Shown one piece after another: positions 21,152-28,871 of a DNA stretch of 42,029 bases (positions are counted from its first letter, which is position 1; the number at the start of each line of letters is the position of its first letter). Location: positions 1 through 42,029 of the forward strand of contig NZ_JADKMA010000040.1 of the NCBI RefSeq assembly GCF_017676365.1, written 5' to 3'. The notes beneath the pieces are model-generated. The model made no database searches. It was not told the DNA's origin and was given only the letters and a program-made list of their open reading frames with translations. The DNA is from Streptomyces oryzae. Lineage in GTDB: Bacteria; Actinomycetota; Actinomycetes; Streptomycetales; Streptomycetaceae. The translations under genes and the position numbers were made by a program.

Positions 21152-22507
21152 ATGGGCTTCGGCACCGTGCTGGTGGCCAACCGGGGCGAGATCGCGATAC
21201 GGGTGATGCGGACCTGCCGCGAGCTGGGCATCCGCACCGTGGCGGTGCACTCGACGGCCGACAAGGACAGCAGCCATGTGCACGCGGCGGACGCCGCGGT
21301 GCAGATCGGCCCGGGGGCACCCCGCAAGTCGTATCTGTCGGCGCCGGCCGTGATCGAGGCGGCGCTGCGCACCGGGGCCGACGCCGTCCATCCGGGCTAC
21401 GGATTCCTGTCCGAGGACCCGGACTTCGCGGAGATCTGCGCGGAGAACGGGCTGACGTTCATCGGGCCGCGCCCCGAAGTGCTGGCCAGGCTCGGCGACA
21501 AGGCGGTGGCCAGGTCGCTGATGACGGACGCGGGGCTGCCGGTGCTGCCGGGCAGCCCCGGCACGGTGGACAGCGCCGCCGAGGCGTCCGATCTGGCCTC
21601 CAGGATCGGCTACCCGCTGATCATCAAGGCGGCCGCCGGCGGCGGGGGCCGCGGGATGACCGTCGTACGGCAGACCTCCGACCTGCTGCCCGCCTACCGG
21701 CAGACCCGGGCGACCGCGCAGGCCGTCTTCGGCGACAACCGCGTCTACATGGAGCGGTACTGCGACAGCGCCCGCCATATCGAGGTGCAGGTGCTCGCCG
21801 ACGGACACGGCACCGTGCTCCACCTGGGCGAGCGGGACTGCTCCGTACAGCGCCGGCACCAGAAGCTGATCGAGGAGAGCCCGGGGCCGGGGCTGCATCC
21901 GCAACTGCGCTCGGCCATGGCCCGCGCCGCGGTGCGCGGCGCCCGCGCGATCGGCTACACCGGCGCGGGCACCTTCGAGTTCCTGGTGCACGACGAGGGC
22001 TTCTCCTTCATGGAGATGAACTGCCGTATTCAGGTGGAGCATCCGGTCACCGAGGCGGTGTACGGGGTCGATCTGGTGCGCGAGCAGATCCGGGTCGCCT
22101 CAGGTGAGGCGCTGCGGATGACCCAGGAGGACCTGGTGCCGCGCGGGGTGGCCGTCGAGTGCCGGGTCAACGCGGAGGACCCGGCACGGGACTTCGCGCC
22201 CGCGCCGGGCACCCTGGACGAATTCGTCCCGCCGGGCGGCCCGTTCGTGCGGGTGGACACCCATGGCCGGGCGGGCTGGAAGGTGCCGCCGCAGTACGAC
22301 TCGCTGCTGGCGAAGGTCATCTGCTGGGCACCCGAACGGGACGAGGCGCTGGACCGCATGGACCGGGCACTGGCCGAGTTCCGTATCGCCGGGCCCGGGG
22401 TGCACACCACCGTCCCGCTGCTGCGCGAGATCGTCGCCGACCCGGTCTTCAGGGCCGGCAAGCACATCACCTCGTTCCTCGACAGCCGGGATGACCGCCA
22501 GGGCTGA
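21152..22507 (+). CDS. accC: Biotin carboxylase (AccC)
   Basis: A 451-residue ATP-grasp biotin carboxylase: an N-terminal LVANRGEIAIRVMRTCRELG, the glycine loop GGGGRGM at 163-169, EVQVLADGHG with the catalytic MEMNCRIQVEHPVTE stretch, and the standard C-terminal domain. It carboxylates biotin on the BCCP using ATP and bicarbonate. Length and motifs are normal. It completes the dedicated malonyl-CoA-forming carboxylase of the cluster. Its 3' end overlaps the convergent TrpA-like gene by 41 bases. Confidence 0.96.
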   Translation: MGFGTVLVANRGEIAIRVMRTCRELGIRTVAVHSTADKDSSHVHAADAAVQIGPGAPRKSYLSAPAVIEAALRTGADAVHPGYGFLSEDPDFAEICAENGLTFIGPRPEVLARLGDKAVARSLMTDAGLPVLPGSPGTVDSAAEASDLASRIGYPLIIKAAAGGGGRGMTVVRQTSDLLPAYRQTRATAQAVFGDNRVYMERYCDSARHIEVQVLADGHGTVLHLGERDCSVQRRHQKLIEESPGPGLHPQLRSAMARAAVRGARAIGYTGAGTFEFLVHDEGFSFMEMNCRIQVEHPVTEAVYGVDLVREQIRVASGEALRMTQEDLVPRGVAVECRVNAEDPARDFAPAPGTLDEFVPPGGPFVRVDTHGRAGWKVPPQYDSLLAKVICWAPERDEALDRMDRALAEFRIAGPGVHTTVPLLREIVADPVFRAGKHITSFLDSRDDRQG

Positions 22508-23405
22508 ATCCGTCCGGGCCCGGCCCGGGTGCCGCCCGCCCATGCGACGGTGCCGATGCCGGTGAACCCGGGCGAGTGAGGGCGGCGGCGAACTGCTCCA
22601 CCAGAACGGCGGCTCCGCGCAGGCCGCCCTCGGCGAGTGCGCGCAGCAGCGGAGTGCCGACCACCACCCCGGCCACGTCCGTCCGACGGACGATGGAAGC
22701 GGCCAGGGCAGGAGTGGAGACCCCGATGCCGGCGAGGACCGGAGTTGCCGGAGCCGCACGCCGCAGTGACGCGACGAAGGAGGCGAGGCCTTCGAGGTCC
22801 AGCTCCGCGGAACAGCCCGTGCGCTGTCCGGCGGCCGCTGGTGCGTAGAGGAATCCTGTGGCGGCCCGGCATGTGGCGGTCAGCTCGGCGGACGACGACT
22901 CGCGGCCGGCCAGTAGAGGAGCGCTGATTCCAGCACGGGCGGCTTCGGCCGTCCACGCCGCGACGCTTTCCGGGGGGACGTCGGGAACGAAGCACCCCGC
23001 AGCTCCGCCGGCAGCCAGATCGCGAATTGTGCGCTGCGGGCCGTACGCCAGGACGGTGGCCCAGTAGCTCATCGTGATGACGGGCGTGCTGGTGACGGCC
23101 GTCACCTGCTGCACCGTGGCGACCGTGACGTCCATGCCGTGTCCCGGTCCTGCCTGGCGATGGGCCGCGGCGATGGTCGGGCCGTCCAGCCACGGGTCTG
23201 TCGCCGGAGCGCCGATTTCGAGCAGGCTCGCACCGCTGCGCGCATAGGCGGTGAGGAGTTCCACCCCTGTGCGCTCATCTGGAAACCCCGCCAACGAGAA
23301 CGCTCCGAGGACAGGCTGCTGTTGACCCGGCGAACGGGACAGTGCCGCGGTCGGGCAGCTCGCGCCGTGACCCGCTGTGTCGTGTGTATCTATGCCAGGC
23401 TTCAA
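22467..23405 (-). CDS. Tryptophan synthase alpha-like (TrpA-fold) protein
   Basis: A TIM-barrel protein resembling TrpA: EIGAPATDPWLDGPTI corresponds to ELGIPFSDPLADGPTI, with the catalytic Glu and Asp kept 11 residues apart (63 and 74 from the start used here). FVPDVPPES, GFLYAPAAAGQRTG and VLAGIGVST match later loops. I used TTG at 23405 (312 residues); an ATG at 23555 would add 50 residues unlike TrpA and no start has a good ribosome site. TrpA cleaves indole-3-glycerol phosphate to indole. No trpB, trpC or other trp gene is near, and codon choice looks less GC-biased than in the neighbours. A secondary-metabolic lyase role is possible; decay is the alternative. Confidence 0.75.
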   Translation of the reverse strand: MKPGIDTHDTAGHGASCPTAALSRSPGQQQPVLGAFSLAGFPDERTGVELLTAYARSGASLLEIGAPATDPWLDGPTIAAAHRQAGPGHGMDVTVATVQQVTAVTSTPVITMSYWATVLAYGPQRTIRDLAAGGAAGCFVPDVPPESVAAWTAEAARAGISAPLLAGRESSSAELTATCRAATGFLYAPAAAGQRTGCSAELDLEGLASFVASLRRAAPATPVLAGIGVSTPALAASIVRRTDVAGVVVGTPLLRALAEGGLRGAAVLVEQFAAALTRPGSPASAPSHGRAAPGPGPDGFSPGGHPGCRGTR

Positions 23406-23663
23406 TCGACGTTCACCTGCGCCCCCGTCACTTGGACAGTCGAAAACGCGCCAACCGCAACGCCGTTGGCGCAAGGACTGGATCATGGCGCAGGTCGGTG
23501 GTGTGGCGCCACCCTCTTCTCGACTCCCTCGAAAGAAGGCCATCCAGTGCTGCACTTACCGCTGTTGACGGATGGAGCGGCAAACACAGCGCGAACGATC
23601 AGCAGGCCGAAAGTCGCCCCTCAGTTGAGGGCTTCGTGACGGGCGCTCAGCGTCGTAGGCACG

Positions 23664-23700
23664 CCAGACGCTCGGCTGGGGCATCCAGCCGAGCGTCTGG
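23664..23700. terminator. Perfect 16-bp hairpin, probable terminator
   Basis: Two exact 16-base inverted arms (CCAGACGCTCGGCTGG and its complement) surround a five-base loop. It starts 33 bases past the stop of the minus-strand efflux gene and lies upstream of the TrpA-like gene, so it probably ends the transporter transcript. There is no U-run on either side, as is common in actinobacteria. The rest of 23406-23732 shows no convincing gene. Confidence 0.85.
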
Positions 23701-23732
23701 CCAGGTGAGGTGGTCGTACGTGAGGAGCGGCG

Positions 23733-25451
23733 TCAGCTCTTGGCTTCCGCGCGGTCCTTCTCCTCGCCCTCACCCTCCTCGCCCCAGCTCTCGTAGCCGC
23801 GCACCTCGCGCGGCATCGTCTGGGCGAGCAGCGCGACGACGACGAGGCCGCTGACCGTGAACCATACGAAGCGCCCGAAGGTGTCGGTGAACATGTCGGC
23901 GCGACTGGCGTCGACCGCCTTGTCCACGGCCTGCTGCACCTTGGGATCGCTGCCGGCCTTGGCGAACGCCGTGCCGCAACTGGCAGGCTGCTTGTCGGGG
24001 TTCTCCTCCTTGGCGTAGTCGAGGAAGCAGGGGCGCAGCTCGCCGGAGAGCTCCCGCGCCTCGGCCGCCGGGGTGCCGGCCGCGATCAGTTCGGATCGCA
24101 ACTGCTTGTCGTGCCCGTCATACGCGTCGGGTGCGGCGTTGGCGAGCGGTGTGAACAGCAGGACGCCCAGCAGTGCGGCGCCTGTCGCGTTGCCGAGCTG
24201 TACGGCGGCGCTCAGCGATCCGGCGGCCGCCCCCGCGTCCCGGCCCTCCACATGGGCGCCGGCGACGGTGAAGGCCGGGCCGATCACGCCGCCCATGCCG
24301 ATGCCCGCGAGGAACAGCCCCGGAGCCAGCTCGTACCAGCTCGCGCCCGGCTCCAGCGCCATCGAGAACCACAGCATGCCCGCGGCCATCACCAGCGCAC
24401 CGGCGGTCAGCAGATGCCGTCCCAGCTTGCCGACCAGACCGTCGGCGGCACCGGAGGTGAGGCCGGCGCCGATCGCCCACGGCAGGAACAGCAGACCGGT
24501 GCGCATGGCGCTGTAGCCGAGCCCGATCTGGAGCGTGAGCGAGATCGCCAGGAAGAACCCGATCATCGTGGCGTCGAAGACGAACAGCACAATGGTGCCC
24601 GCGCTGAACCCTGGCTGTCCGAACAGCCGCAGCGGCACCAGCGACGAGTGGTCCCTTCGTTCCTTCGCGCGGGCGTGCAGCGCATAGCCGACCATGACGA
24701 CCGGCGCGGCGATCAGCGCGATGACCATCCAGGCGGGCCAGCCACTGGTACGCCCCTGCACCAGGGGGTACAGCAGGAGCAGCAGGCTGGCACTGACCAG
24801 GACGACACCGAGAATGTCCATCCGCAGCGGGAAGTCCGACTTGGTCTCCGGCACCAGGACGGAGGCGGCGAACAGCGCCGCCACCCCGATCGGCACGTTG
24901 ACGAGGAAGACCGCACGCCAGCCCAGCCCCAGCACGTCATAGGCGACGAACACGCCGCCCAGCAGCGGCCCGGCCACCGCGGCCAGTCCCGTCACGGCAC
25001 CGTAGGCACCGCTGGCGCCACCGCGCTCGTTGCCCGGGAAGATCGCGTAAACCGTCGCCATGATCTGCGGCACCATCAGCGCCGAGGCGATGCCCTGCAC
25101 CGCACGCGCGGTCACCAGCACCTCGACGCTGGGCGCGAGACCGCACAGCAGCGAGGAGAGCGTGAACAGGCCGATGCCCAGCAGGAAGATCCGCTTGCGT
25201 CCGTAGCGGTCCCCCATCCGGCCACCCGTGATCAGCCCGAGGCCGAAGGCGAGGGTGTACGCCGTCACCACCCACTGGGACGCCGCATAGCCGGCGCTCA
25301 GATCGTTGCGGATGTCGGGTAAGGCGATGTTGACGATCGTGACGTCCAGCAGGTCCATGAAGGCCGCTGCGAGCAGGACCCCGAGCGCCAGCCAGCGCTT
25401 GGGGTACGGCCCCGATTCCGGGGGCACCGTATTCTCCGCTGTGGTGGTCAT
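23733..25451 (-). CDS. MFS efflux transporter, DHA2 (14-TM) family
   Basis: A 572-residue drug:H+ antiporter of the EmrB/QacA type. LDVTIVNIALP at 35-45 is the family's first-helix motif, and GGRMGDRYGRKR at 76-87 is the loop-2 motif A. About fourteen hydrophobic segments follow, and an extended loop of about 100 residues before the last helix contains FLDYAKEENPDKQ. The ATG follows a GGAG eight bases upstream. It most likely exports the polyketide and gives self-resistance. Codon 44 (25320-25322) is TTA, so production of the pump may depend on the bldA tRNA and developmental stage. It is downstream of the P450 on the minus strand. Confidence 0.93.
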   Translation of the reverse strand: MTTTAENTVPPESGPYPKRWLALGVLLAAAFMDLLDVTIVNIALPDIRNDLSAGYAASQWVVTAYTLAFGLGLITGGRMGDRYGRKRIFLLGIGLFTLSSLLCGLAPSVEVLVTARAVQGIASALMVPQIMATVYAIFPGNERGGASGAYGAVTGLAAVAGPLLGGVFVAYDVLGLGWRAVFLVNVPIGVAALFAASVLVPETKSDFPLRMDILGVVLVSASLLLLLYPLVQGRTSGWPAWMVIALIAAPVVMVGYALHARAKERRDHSSLVPLRLFGQPGFSAGTIVLFVFDATMIGFFLAISLTLQIGLGYSAMRTGLLFLPWAIGAGLTSGAADGLVGKLGRHLLTAGALVMAAGMLWFSMALEPGASWYELAPGLFLAGIGMGGVIGPAFTVAGAHVEGRDAGAAAGSLSAAVQLGNATGAALLGVLLFTPLANAAPDAYDGHDKQLRSELIAAGTPAAEARELSGELRPCFLDYAKEENPDKQPASCGTAFAKAGSDPKVQQAVDKAVDASRADMFTDTFGRFVWFTVSGLVVVALLAQTMPREVRGYESWGEEGEGEEKDRAEAKS

Positions 25452-25544
25452 TTCTCCAACTCCGCACTGTGGGTGCTATGAGGTTGTGGGCGGTCGGGGG
25501 CCGGGGCTGGCTCGGAGCGAGCTGCCGGCGTCGGGCGGCATCGG

Positions 25545-26777
25545 TCACCAGGCGACGGGCATCTCGTCCAGGCCGCGTATCAGCGATCCCCTACGCCAGG
25601 TGAGCTCCTCCTCCGCCACCGCGAGCCGCAGCCCCGGGAAGCGGCTGAGGAGGGTCCCGAGCGCGATGTGCAGTTCCATCCTGGCGAGTTGGGCGCCGAG
25701 ACAGAAGTGGGCGCCGTGCCCCATCGCCAGATGGTGGTTGGGCTCCCGGTGGAAGTCCAGCTCATCGGGGTGGTCGAAGGCGGCCGGGTCACGGTTCGCC
25801 GCACCCAGGTCGACGATCACCGCCTCGCCCGCGGCGACCGGCACCCCGTGCAGCACCGTGTCCTCGGTCACCAGGCTCGCGAAGGCCGAGCCCGCGCCGG
25901 TGGGTACGTACCGCAGCAGCTCCTCGACGGCCCTGGGCCACAGCTCGGGGTGCTCGCGCAGTTCCTGAGCGCGTGCGGGGTTGTGCAGCAGCACGTAGGT
26001 GAAGTTGGTGATCTGGTTCAGGGTGGTCTCGTGGCCGCCGATGAGCAGCGCCACGCCCAGCCACACCAGCTCCTGCTCGGTCAGCTTGTCGTCGTCGTCC
26101 CGCGCGGTCACCAACGCGCCGAGCAGGTCGTCGGTGGGGTTGGTGCGGCGCTCGGCGACCAGTTGGGCGAAGTAGCCGAAGAAGTTGCCCATGGCGGCCT
26201 TGACCTCGTCCGAGTCGAAGGCCGTGGTGCCCATGATTCCTTCGGTGAAGGCGCGGAAGTGCTTCTCGTCCTCCACCGGGACACCCATCACCTCACAGAT
26301 GACCCGCACCGGCAGCGGAACCGCCAGATGGCGCACCAGATCGGCCGGAGCGCCGTGCGCCACCATGCCGTCCAGCAGTTCGTCTACGGCCTTCTGGATG
26401 CGCGGGCGCATGGCCTCAACCCGGCGCGCCGTGAACGCTTTGCTGACCAGGCGGCGCAGCCTGGAGTGCTCGGGCGGATCGAGCGTCATGATCGTCCCGG
26501 CGGGCGGGGGTTCGGGCATCAGCCGGGGTATCGCCGGGTTCTCCGCCGCCGCGGCACGGCTGATGGCGGGCGAGGACATCACCTCGCGCACCGCCTCGTA
26601 TCCCGTCGCCAGCCAGGCGGTGCCGCCGTGCGGCATCGTCACCCGGGTCAGCGGGGCCTCGGCGAGCAGCCTGGCGTAGGCGCGGTGCAGGTCGAGGCGG
26701 GGGGGCTCGCCGAACGGGTAGGCGAGGGGCGGCTGTTCCTGCTGTTGCGCTGGCGGCTGCCGACCTGTCGTGGTCAC
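25545..26777 (-). CDS. Cytochrome P450
   Basis: A 410-residue bacterial P450 with a GTG start six bases after GGGAG. Motifs are complete: IGGHETT in the I-helix, EELLRY giving ExxR, and MGHGAHFCLGAQLARMEL with the haem-ligating Cys359. It oxidises a substrate using ferredoxin and reductase encoded elsewhere; none is in the window. In this cluster it could hydroxylate, cross-link or form an ether bond on the polyphenol. CYP105/CYP107-like layout is my impression only. It lies on a minus-strand run after two VOC genes and before the efflux pump. Confidence 0.95.
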   Translation of the reverse strand: MTTTGRQPPAQQQEQPPLAYPFGEPPRLDLHRAYARLLAEAPLTRVTMPHGGTAWLATGYEAVREVMSSPAISRAAAAENPAIPRLMPEPPPAGTIMTLDPPEHSRLRRLVSKAFTARRVEAMRPRIQKAVDELLDGMVAHGAPADLVRHLAVPLPVRVICEVMGVPVEDEKHFRAFTEGIMGTTAFDSDEVKAAMGNFFGYFAQLVAERRTNPTDDLLGALVTARDDDDKLTEQELVWLGVALLIGGHETTLNQITNFTYVLLHNPARAQELREHPELWPRAVEELLRYVPTGAGSAFASLVTEDTVLHGVPVAAGEAVIVDLGAANRDPAAFDHPDELDFHREPNHHLAMGHGAHFCLGAQLARMELHIALGTLLSRFPGLRLAVAEEELTWRRGSLIRGLDEMPVAW

Positions 26778-26892
26778 AGCTGGCTCCCTTCGAAGGCTGT
26801 TCTTTCGTGCGGAGGTCGCAGCGATGTGACCGGACGCACCGGCCAGGATCCCAACCGCGCCTCAAGTCCGGCTCGAGCGCGACCGGATCCGG

Positions 26893-27342
26893 TCATACGC
26901 CGCTCCAGCCGAAATCGTGGTTGCTGTGCGTGGTGATCTGCACGTAGTTGCCCTCAGGGTCGGTCACATAGGCGTGCCGGTCCCCCCAGGGCTGGTCGCG
27001 GGGCTCGAGTACGACAGGTGCTCCGGCCTCGCGGAGCGCGCCGACGGTTTTGTCGACGTCCTCGACGATGACGGTGATGTCGAACCGGTGGCTGCCTGAC
27101 GTTCCGATGTCCGGCAGCCCGGTCGAGTCGCGTACGGCTGCCCCGTCGGCCAGCGTCAGATGGAACGCGCTCCACTTGAGCGTGATGAAGACCGGTTCCT
27201 CCTTGGTGGGGAACCGGTAGGTCTCCACGAAGCCGATGGTCCGGTAGAAGGCGGCCATCGCCTCGATCTCCCCGGTGAAGAGGGTCGGCTGGCCGGCCCT
27301 GATGTCGTTGTCGGCGCCGGCAGCCGTGTCGTCCCCTGGCAC
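26893..27342 (-). CDS. VOC-superfamily (glyoxalase/dioxygenase-fold) protein, copy 1
   Basis: A 149-residue protein starting at GTG 27342 eight bases after GGAGG. It has the paired beta-alpha-beta-beta-beta units of the vicinal-oxygen-chelate fold: FYRTIGFVETYRFP, then FDITVIVEDVDKTVGALREAG and YVTDPEGNYVQI. Relatives include glyoxalase-like enzymes, extradiol dioxygenases, ring-opening or cyclising enzymes and drug-binding resistance proteins. Metal ligands are not obvious, since the usual N-terminal His is absent, so binding or resistance is as likely as catalysis. It follows another VOC gene at 27487, separated by a hairpin, on the same strand. Confidence 0.85.
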   Translation of the reverse strand: MPGDDTAAGADNDIRAGQPTLFTGEIEAMAAFYRTIGFVETYRFPTKEEPVFITLKWSAFHLTLADGAAVRDSTGLPDIGTSGSHRFDITVIVEDVDKTVGALREAGAPVVLEPRDQPWGDRHAYVTDPEGNYVQITTHSNHDFGWSGV

Positions 27343-27380
27343 GATGGATACCTCCTGCGGGTGTAATACGGGCCCGTGTC

Positions 27381-27424
27381 CCGGGGAGGATCGCGTCCGC
27401 CGGGACCGGCCGGACGCTCCCCGG
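27381..27424. terminator. Hairpin between the two VOC genes
   Basis: The arms CCGGGGAG (27381-27388) and CTCCCCGG, and CGTCCG with CGGACG, pair to give a 14-bp stem with a five-base bulge and an 11-base loop. It lies just past the stop of the VOC gene at 27487 and before the start of the next at 27342, so it is either a terminator or an attenuator within the minus-strand operon. Confidence 0.6.
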
Positions 27425-27486
27425 TGTGGCTGAGCGCCGCCGTGACGGAAGGGGCTCTTCCGCCACAACGGCGCACAGCTGCTCTG

Positions 27487-27888
27487 TCAGTTGTTCGGGG
27501 CCGGAGGCTGGACCTCCGCGGTGCGCTCACCGATGTTGAACAGGGTGCCCAGCGGGTCCTTGAAGTCCGCCGACAGGCCCCAGTGCTCCTCGGTGATGTC
27601 GTTCGCGATCTCGACGCCACGCGACCGGAGTTCGGCGACCGTCTTGTGGATGTCGTCCACATAGAACGCCGTGTGCGAGCGCTGCCCCGCCGTGCTGGGC
27701 ATGCCCTCGGGGCGCTGCGCCAGGATGAGGATGGTCCGCTTGTCCGGCGTCACCACCTCCACCCACCCCGCGCCCGGGCACTCCTCGGAGTCGAGGTGGA
27801 GCCCGAAGCCCATGGTCCCGGTCCAGAACTCCTTGGCCTTCTGCTGGTCGTCCACGAAGATGAAGATCTTGTTCACGCCATTGATCAC
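27487..27888 (-). CDS. VOC-superfamily (glyoxalase/dioxygenase-fold) protein, copy 2
   Basis: A 133-residue protein starting at a GTG eight bases after GGAGG. The fold pattern is clear: INGVNKIFIFVDDQQKAKEFW with MGFGLHLDSE, then HTAFYVDDIHKTVAELRSRGV and FKDPLGTLFNIGE. His85 and the final Glu could bind metal, though the first half lacks an obvious His. It is related to, but distinct from, copy 1. Both may be small enzymes shaping or protecting the product; VOC proteins often act as drug-binding resistance factors. The function is not assigned by sequence alone. Confidence 0.87.
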   Translation of the reverse strand: MINGVNKIFIFVDDQQKAKEFWTGTMGFGLHLDSEECPGAGWVEVVTPDKRTILILAQRPEGMPSTAGQRSHTAFYVDDIHKTVAELRSRGVEIANDITEEHWGLSADFKDPLGTLFNIGERTAEVQPPAPNN

Positions 27889-27996
27889 TGGGAGTACCTC
27901 CGCAGGGCTGGAATGCGCTGACGCCCCAGGAGTAGTGATGGGCCCTCGAAGATGTCTGGGGGGACAGTCGGGGCCCCGGTGCGGTGCCGTCGGCCG

Positions 27997-28683
27997 CTAC
28001 CAGTCGATGACGGCCTCCCGCCGCAGGAAGGCGCCCGAGGGGCCGCCGTCGGGCAGCGTGGCAGCGCGGACGATGTGCCCGGCCGCCTCCTGCGGCGACT
28101 GCTCGGCGTCGGGCCGCATCCGGGAGCGCACCAGCCCGGGGTTGATCGCGTTCACCAGCACACCGGTGCCCTCCGTCTCCCGGGCGAGCAGCACCGTCAG
28201 CGCGTTCAGGGACGCCTTGGAGACGGAGTAGGCGGGGCACGCGCCGGGCAGGCCCAGGGCGAACGACGCGGTGCCGCTGGAGATGTTGACGACCCGTCCC
28301 CACCCCCGGCGCACCATGTCCGGCACCAACGCCTGCGCCATCCGCCACGCGCCCAGCAGGTTGACCTCCAGCGTGCTCTCGACCAGCGCCAGGTCGATCC
28401 CCGTGGGCTGCTCGCCCCAGTCGAGCTGCACCCCGGCATTGTTGACCAGGATGCCGATCTCGCCCACCCTGGCCGGCAGTCGGTCCACCGCTTCGGCGTC
28501 TGTGACGTCCAGCGCCACGCCGCGTGCCCCGTCGCCGAGCCGCTCGGCGGCGGACCGGGCCTCGGCGCCGTTCCGCGACGCGACGATCACACGGTGCCCC
28601 CGAGCGTGCAGCAGCGCCGCCACGGCGTGGCCGATGCCGCGGTTGCCGCCGGTTACCAGAGCAGTCCTGGACACCTCCGCCAT
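27997..28683 (-). CDS. Short-chain dehydrogenase/reductase
   Basis: A 228-residue SDR; the ATG follows GGGAGGG at seven bases. TGGNRGIG at 11-18, NNAG at 82-85, and Ser137, Tyr153 and Lys157 are in place. The C-terminal part ends REAVIDW, without the usual VDGG of ketoreductases, so it is shorter and closer to general carbonyl reductases. It is the first gene of the minus-strand run (SDR, VOC, VOC, P450, MFS) and faces the multicopper oxidase across 188 bases, a probable bidirectional promoter. It may reduce a tailored ketone or quinone; its exact role is unknown. Confidence 0.9.
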   Translation of the reverse strand: MAEVSRTALVTGGNRGIGHAVAALLHARGHRVIVASRNGAEARSAAERLGDGARGVALDVTDAEAVDRLPARVGEIGILVNNAGVQLDWGEQPTGIDLALVESTLEVNLLGAWRMAQALVPDMVRRGWGRVVNISSGTASFALGLPGACPAYSVSKASLNALTVLLARETEGTGVLVNAINPGLVRSRMRPDAEQSPQEAAGHIVRAATLPDGGPSGAFLRREAVIDW

Positions 28684-28871
28684 GGGAACGCCCTCCCGCC
28701 TGTTGTCGGAACGTGCTGTGCGTGCGTGCCGTGCCTGGCCGGCGTACGCGGACCGACCCGCGCAGGCCGCGGCGGCAGCATGCCGTGTCCCGGTGGAGTC
28801 CCGCTCGACCGTACGGGTGTCAAGTGCCCGGATTCGTACGAGCGTTGAGGTCTCTCCGGCATGATGGAGCG

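Noticed and set aside
23406..23555. ATG at 23555 or 23543 as the start of the TrpA-like protein
   Set aside because: The additional N-terminal residues do not resemble TrpA and no ribosome site is visible; the true start stays uncertain.
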